A stretch of 64,000 bases of DNA from Fusibacter sp. 3D3. Its GTDB lineage: Bacteria; Bacillota; Clostridia; Peptostreptococcales; Acidaminobacteraceae. The DNA lies in the NCBI RefSeq assembly GCF_001748365.1, contig NZ_BDHH01000004.1, positions 64,346 through 128,345 on the forward strand, read 5' to 3'. The stretch's first letter is position 1. Each line of letters opens with the position of its first letter. The position numbers were made by a program, and so were the translations under genes. This document shows positions 61,358 to 64,000 of this stretch, in pieces. The notes beneath the pieces are model-generated. The model was not told the DNA's origin and did not search any database. It worked only from the letters and a program-made list of their open reading frames with translations.

Positions 61358-62755
61358 ATGACTCGGAAATCTGTAAAAATTGTCACTATAGGTGGTGGTT
61401 CATCCTATACACCTGAACTTGTAGAAGGGTTCATCAAAAGATATGATGAATTGCCTGTAAGAGAACTGTGGTTAGTGGATATTGAGGAGGGTCAGGAAAA
61501 ATTAGAAATCGTAGGAAACCTCGCCAAGCGTATGGTTGAAAAAGCTGGTTTACCGATGAAAATAATCTTGACGCTCGACAGAGCAAAAGCACTTCCAGAT
61601 GCTGATTTCGTAACGACTCAATTCCGCGTTGGCTTATTAGAGGCACGTATCAAGGATGAGCGCATTCCACTCAGCCATGGTCTCATTGGACAAGAGACAA
61701 ATGGTATCGGTGGCATGTTTAAAGGGCTCAGAACCATTCCCGTCATACTGGACATCGTTAAGGACATTCAAAAATACTGCCCTGATGCATGGCTCATCAA
61801 TTTTACAAATCCAAGTGGCATGGTCACAGAAGCTGTTTTGAAGTATACAAATCATACCAAGGTCGTGGGTCTTTGCAATGTGCCCATTGGCATGCAAATG
61901 TCTCTGGCGCTTATGCTTGATGTACCCCCTGAAAAACTGCGGCTTCAAATAGCAGGATTGAACCATCATTTTTTTGCGACGGACGTCTTTTTAGAAGGCA
62001 AAAGTGTTATGCCAGAAGTCCTCGAAAAGTATATTGCATTCTCAAAAGAATACGGGATTAAAGAAAGAATGAAAATGATGAAAGCCAGCCGCGAAAACAT
62101 AGGCAAGGAGGGACATAAGCCAGAAGAAAGTCTTTCTAAAACACCTATGCTCATGCCTTTTAGCGAAGCATTCCTTCGCGGTATTCAGGCGGTTCCTTGT
62201 GGCTATATGATGTATTACTACCATACCAAGGAGATGCTCGAGATGGAGCTTGAAGAATTTAAACAGGGCAATGTTCGTGCTGAAGTGGTCAAGCGCACCG
62301 AAGCCGAATTGTTTGAACTATACAAAGACGAAAATCTTAACATCAAACCCCCTCAACTTGAAAAACGTGGTGGTGCACATTACAGCGATGCTGCATGTAA
62401 TTTAATCGCTTCAATCTATACAGATAAAGGCGATATTCAATATGTGAACTGTAAAAACAACGGTGCTGTAAGTGGTATCGACAACAACAGTGGTGTGGAA
62501 ATTGCTGCTATGATTACAGCGGATGGCCCTAAGCCCATCGCAATTGGTGAACTATCGCCTACGATTCGCGGCACAATCCAAAACATAAAAGCCTTTGAAG
62601 CCTTAGTCTGTGAAGCCGCTGTTACTGGCAATAAAAACATTGCCATCACAGCGCTTAACAATAACCCCCTCGTCCCCTCAGATACAATGGCATCAGAAAT
62701 ATTTGAAGAAATGTTACAAGCCCATAAGCGCTATCTTCCAAATTTCTTCAAATAA
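61358..62755 (+). CDS. 6-phospho-glucosidase, glycoside hydrolase family 4
   Basis: A 465-aa NAD+ and Mn2+-dependent hydrolase. NAD site VTIGGGSSYTPELVEG (9-24), NFTNPSGMVTEA, the metal ligands C173 (CNVPIG) and H203 (GLNHHFF), and a C-terminal NNSGVEIAAMI. The GGGSSYTPE and CNVPIG motifs fit 6-phospho-beta-glucosidases (LicH, BglT) rather than alpha-glucosidases (CDMP). It cleaves phosphorylated disaccharides brought in by a PTS; no PTS gene is nearby. ATG follows TAGGAGG. It is a single gene, with a 268-bp region upstream in which I see no clear regulatory site. Confidence 0.92.
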   Translation: MTRKSVKIVTIGGGSSYTPELVEGFIKRYDELPVRELWLVDIEEGQEKLEIVGNLAKRMVEKAGLPMKIILTLDRAKALPDADFVTTQFRVGLLEARIKDERIPLSHGLIGQETNGIGGMFKGLRTIPVILDIVKDIQKYCPDAWLINFTNPSGMVTEAVLKYTNHTKVVGLCNVPIGMQMSLALMLDVPPEKLRLQIAGLNHHFFATDVFLEGKSVMPEVLEKYIAFSKEYGIKERMKMMKASRENIGKEGHKPEESLSKTPMLMPFSEAFLRGIQAVPCGYMMYYYHTKEMLEMELEEFKQGNVRAEVVKRTEAELFELYKDENLNIKPPQLEKRGGAHYSDAACNLIASIYTDKGDIQYVNCKNNGAVSGIDNNSGVEIAAMITADGPKPIAIGELSPTIRGTIQNIKAFEALVCEAAVTGNKNIAITALNNNPLVPSDTMASEIFEEMLQAHKRYLPNFFK

Positions 62756-62764
62756 CATAAACAG

Positions 62765-62885
62765 GGTTAAGGGATCAAAATCTAAAAGTTGAGCCCCCCT
62801 CTCCCCTATGATGTCGTTTACAGGAAGTACGCGATACAGCATAGGGTTGAGGGGGAATGCGAAACTGACTTTTGACATCCTAACC
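62765..62885. repeat. Imperfect palindromic element, copy 2 of dispersed repeat
   Basis: A 121-bp segment starts GGTTA and ends TAACC. Its halves are imperfect inverted repeats: GGTTAAGGGATCAAAA with TTTTGACATCCTAACC, CCCCCCTC with GAGGGGG, and CCCCTATG with CATAGGG. Its right part shares 21 identical bases with 2249-2269. It follows the GH4 gene directly and could fold into a long hairpin when transcribed. It looks like a MITE or REP-like element without coding capacity. Confidence 0.65.
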
Positions 62886-63006
62886 AAACATGTAAAATAG
62901 AAAAAAGAACTATTGACCCCTGTCAGCAGTTCTTTTTTTGCCCATTCTTTTAACTTCATATCCATATACGATCAAAACATGTACTCAGTCCGCTTCGCTG
63001 CCTTCG

Positions 63007-63117
63007 TAACCCTTGTGCAATCCTATAGGATTGCATTCCGTGGGAGTTTGGACTCCCACGGAATTAGGGAGATGAACCCCCACTTCTTAAAGTGGGGGTT
63101 CATCTCCCCAAGGGTTA
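63007..63117. repeat. Cloverleaf-like structured element of three perfect hairpins within an outer stem
   Basis: TAACCCTTG (63007-63015) pairs with CAAGGGTTA (63109-63117). Enclosed are three perfect hairpins: palindrome 63017-63034 (GCAATCC/GGATTGC), 63038-63061 (CCGTGGGAGT/ACTCCCACGG, 4-nt loop) and 63067-63108 (19-bp stem, 4-nt loop). The element abuts the MocR gene so closely that its last three bases are that gene's stop codon. It has the shape of transposon-end or small-RNA structures, such as IS200/IS605 ends, but no transposase is near. It is not a tRNA. Confidence 0.75.
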
Positions 63118-64000
63118 TATCAATTTCTTTATTTCCGCCATGATGGTAGGAATGCCTCGTGCTATTTGTTCATTGTTTGCACGGGTGATGCATATTCGAA
63201 TCCCCTTTTTATATGAGGATGCGTTTAAATAATGACGTGAACCTGAACTCACCTTAATGCTTTTCTTTTCTAAGTTATCGATGAGCCTTTTTTCATCAAG
63301 ATGCTCTGGCAACCCTATATAGACATAATAACCAGAACCATAAGACCATTTGCACCCTTCTGGTAAAGGCTCTAACTGAGCGATTGCTGATTTTAAACAT
63401 TCTATTTTACTGGCGTATTGCTTTTTCAAAAGGTTGATATGGCTGCTGATCATGCCATTCTTAATGTATATTTCCAGTGTGGCTTGAGCCACTATCGACG
63501 AGGCCACATAGGAGTAGTAATAATGATTCCACTTATACGCTCGAAAAGTGTCTATAAGGTGAGTGGGCATCACGCACAATCCAATTCTAATCCACGGTAT
63601 AATTTTAGAAAAACTTTTTAGATAGATATGATGGTAATGATCCCCATAAGCATATAGGGGATCGTATTTGAGATTAAAGTCCATTTCTGCTAAATAATCA
63701 TCTTCAACAATGTAGACATCATATTTCTTGGCAAGTTTTGCAATTTTTTCTCTCGTTTTTTTGGAATAACACGTTCCAAGTGGATTGTGATGTCTCGGGA
63801 CCGTATAAAAAAACTTGATGTTTTCAACTTTAAACAAATGCTCTAAGACATTGAGATCAAGACCATTTTCATCTCTTGCAATGGTCAAAGTTTTGATCCC
63901 AGCTTGCTTTAAGAACATGATATACACCGCATAAGTGGGTTCTTCAATTAATATAACGTCCTTATTATTAGGAAATGGCATTTGCGATAAAATCGTAAGC
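63115..64000 (-). CDS. MocR-type regulator, C-terminal aminotransferase domain (partial)
   Basis: The open frame enters from the right edge; about 295 residues are seen. The segments ILSQMPFPNNKDVILIEEPT, NPLGTCYSKKTREKI, VYIVEDDYLAEMDF, YLKSFSKIIPWIRIGLCVMP (PLP Lys) and GIRICITRANNEQI belong to the aminotransferase domain of MocR/PdxR regulators. The GntR domain lies outside the window. The DDY motif, like the 39989 MocR, supports regulator rather than enzyme. It is the third MocR gene in the window. Confidence 0.85.
   Translation of the reverse strand, partial: LTILSQMPFPNNKDVILIEEPTYAVYIMFLKQAGIKTLTIARDENGLDLNVLEHLFKVENIKFFYTVPRHHNPLGTCYSKKTREKIAKLAKKYDVYIVEDDYLAEMDFNLKYDPLYAYGDHYHHIYLKSFSKIIPWIRIGLCVMPTHLIDTFRAYKWNHYYYSYVASSIVAQATLEIYIKNGMISSHINLLKKQYASKIECLKSAIAQLEPLPEGCKWSYGSGYYVYIGLPEHLDEKRLIDNLEKKSIKVSSGSRHYLNASSYKKGIRICITRANNEQIARGIPTIMAEIKKLI

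Noticed and set aside
62714-62965. An 83-codon frame on the minus strand after the GH4 gene
   Set aside because: It overlaps the end of the GH4 gene and consists mostly of translated repeat sequence (62765-62885). Part of its translation recurs with the copy at 2239-2278, which shows that DNA, not protein, is conserved.
63007-63117. tRNA or tmRNA gene suggested by the cloverleaf outline
   Set aside because: Arms are too long, there is no T-loop GTTCnA in place, no acceptor CCA and no anticodon arm of 5 bp. Kept as a structured repeat.
1-64000. CRISPR arrays, prophage, integrative elements and complete insertion sequences
   Set aside because: No regularly spaced direct repeats with unique spacers, no cas, integrase, capsid or transposase frames were seen. 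The 22-bp repeats at 58855-58913 have no spacers.

Overview
The window reads as a low-GC, Gram-positive anaerobe of the Clostridia, most like Fusibacter/Acidaminobacter-type organisms. This is inferred from AT-rich sequence, strong AGGAGG ribosome sites with frequent TTG/GTG starts, and anaerobic enzymes: an NfnAB-type flavoprotein pair, oxygen-sensitive ThiH, and 2-hydroxyacyl-CoA dehydratase-like proteins. No rRNA, tRNA, CRISPR array, prophage or complete insertion sequence was recognised. Genus-level placement is a guess.

Layout. 1-2223: two heterodimer-type ABC exporter genes, the first cut by the window edge. 2482-9858: a type I restriction-modification operon ordered hsdR-hsdS-(PrrC-like anticodon nuclease candidate)-hsdM. 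9866-23777: an oligosaccharide locus with a family-5 binding protein, OppBCDF-type importer, HAD phosphatase, GH105, GH38, an unknown 553-aa protein and a divergent AraC regulator. 23788-30239: a zinc-uptake regulon, with znuA facing a six-gene operon (znuC, znuB, Fur/Zur, CobW, a CobW-permease fusion, a TIGR03943 protein) across one palindromic operator that overlaps both promoters. 30368-34566: a DbpA-type helicase, a small unknown, and a decayed ornithine-cyclodeaminase/aminotransferase/DMT-transporter operon. 34767-39933: a thiSFGHE operon with a MocR regulator, under a TPP riboswitch.

39989-44478: a MocR/DMT-transporter pair and nfnAB. 44715-46829: a secreted SLH-carboxylesterase behind a structured leader. 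46860-50270: a two-component/ABC module of the peptide-antibiotic sensing or resistance type. 50396-55086: a preQ1-I riboswitch operon that begins with a 2-hydroxyacyl-CoA dehydratase-like protein and its activase, followed by queD, queE, folE and queC. 55143-58913: GyrI-like protein, WYL regulator, lipoprotein serpin, and a DUF2089 operon behind three 22-bp repeats. 59064-62755: a broken chemotaxis receptor, a membrane HD-GYP protein and a GH4 6-phospho-glucosidase. 62765-64000: two structured intergenic repeats and a partial MocR gene.

The strongest candidates for something new are: (1) the dehydratase/activase pair at the head of a preQ1-riboswitch queuosine operon with no visible QueF, QueG or QueH; (2) the CobW-permease fusion under a Zur-type operator; (3) the PrrC-like ACNase inside the hsd operon; (4) five genes (32761, 34194, 41503, 50396, 59064) that keep both ends of a known family but have lost the middle; and (5) a 111-nt cloverleaf-like element at 63007-63117.
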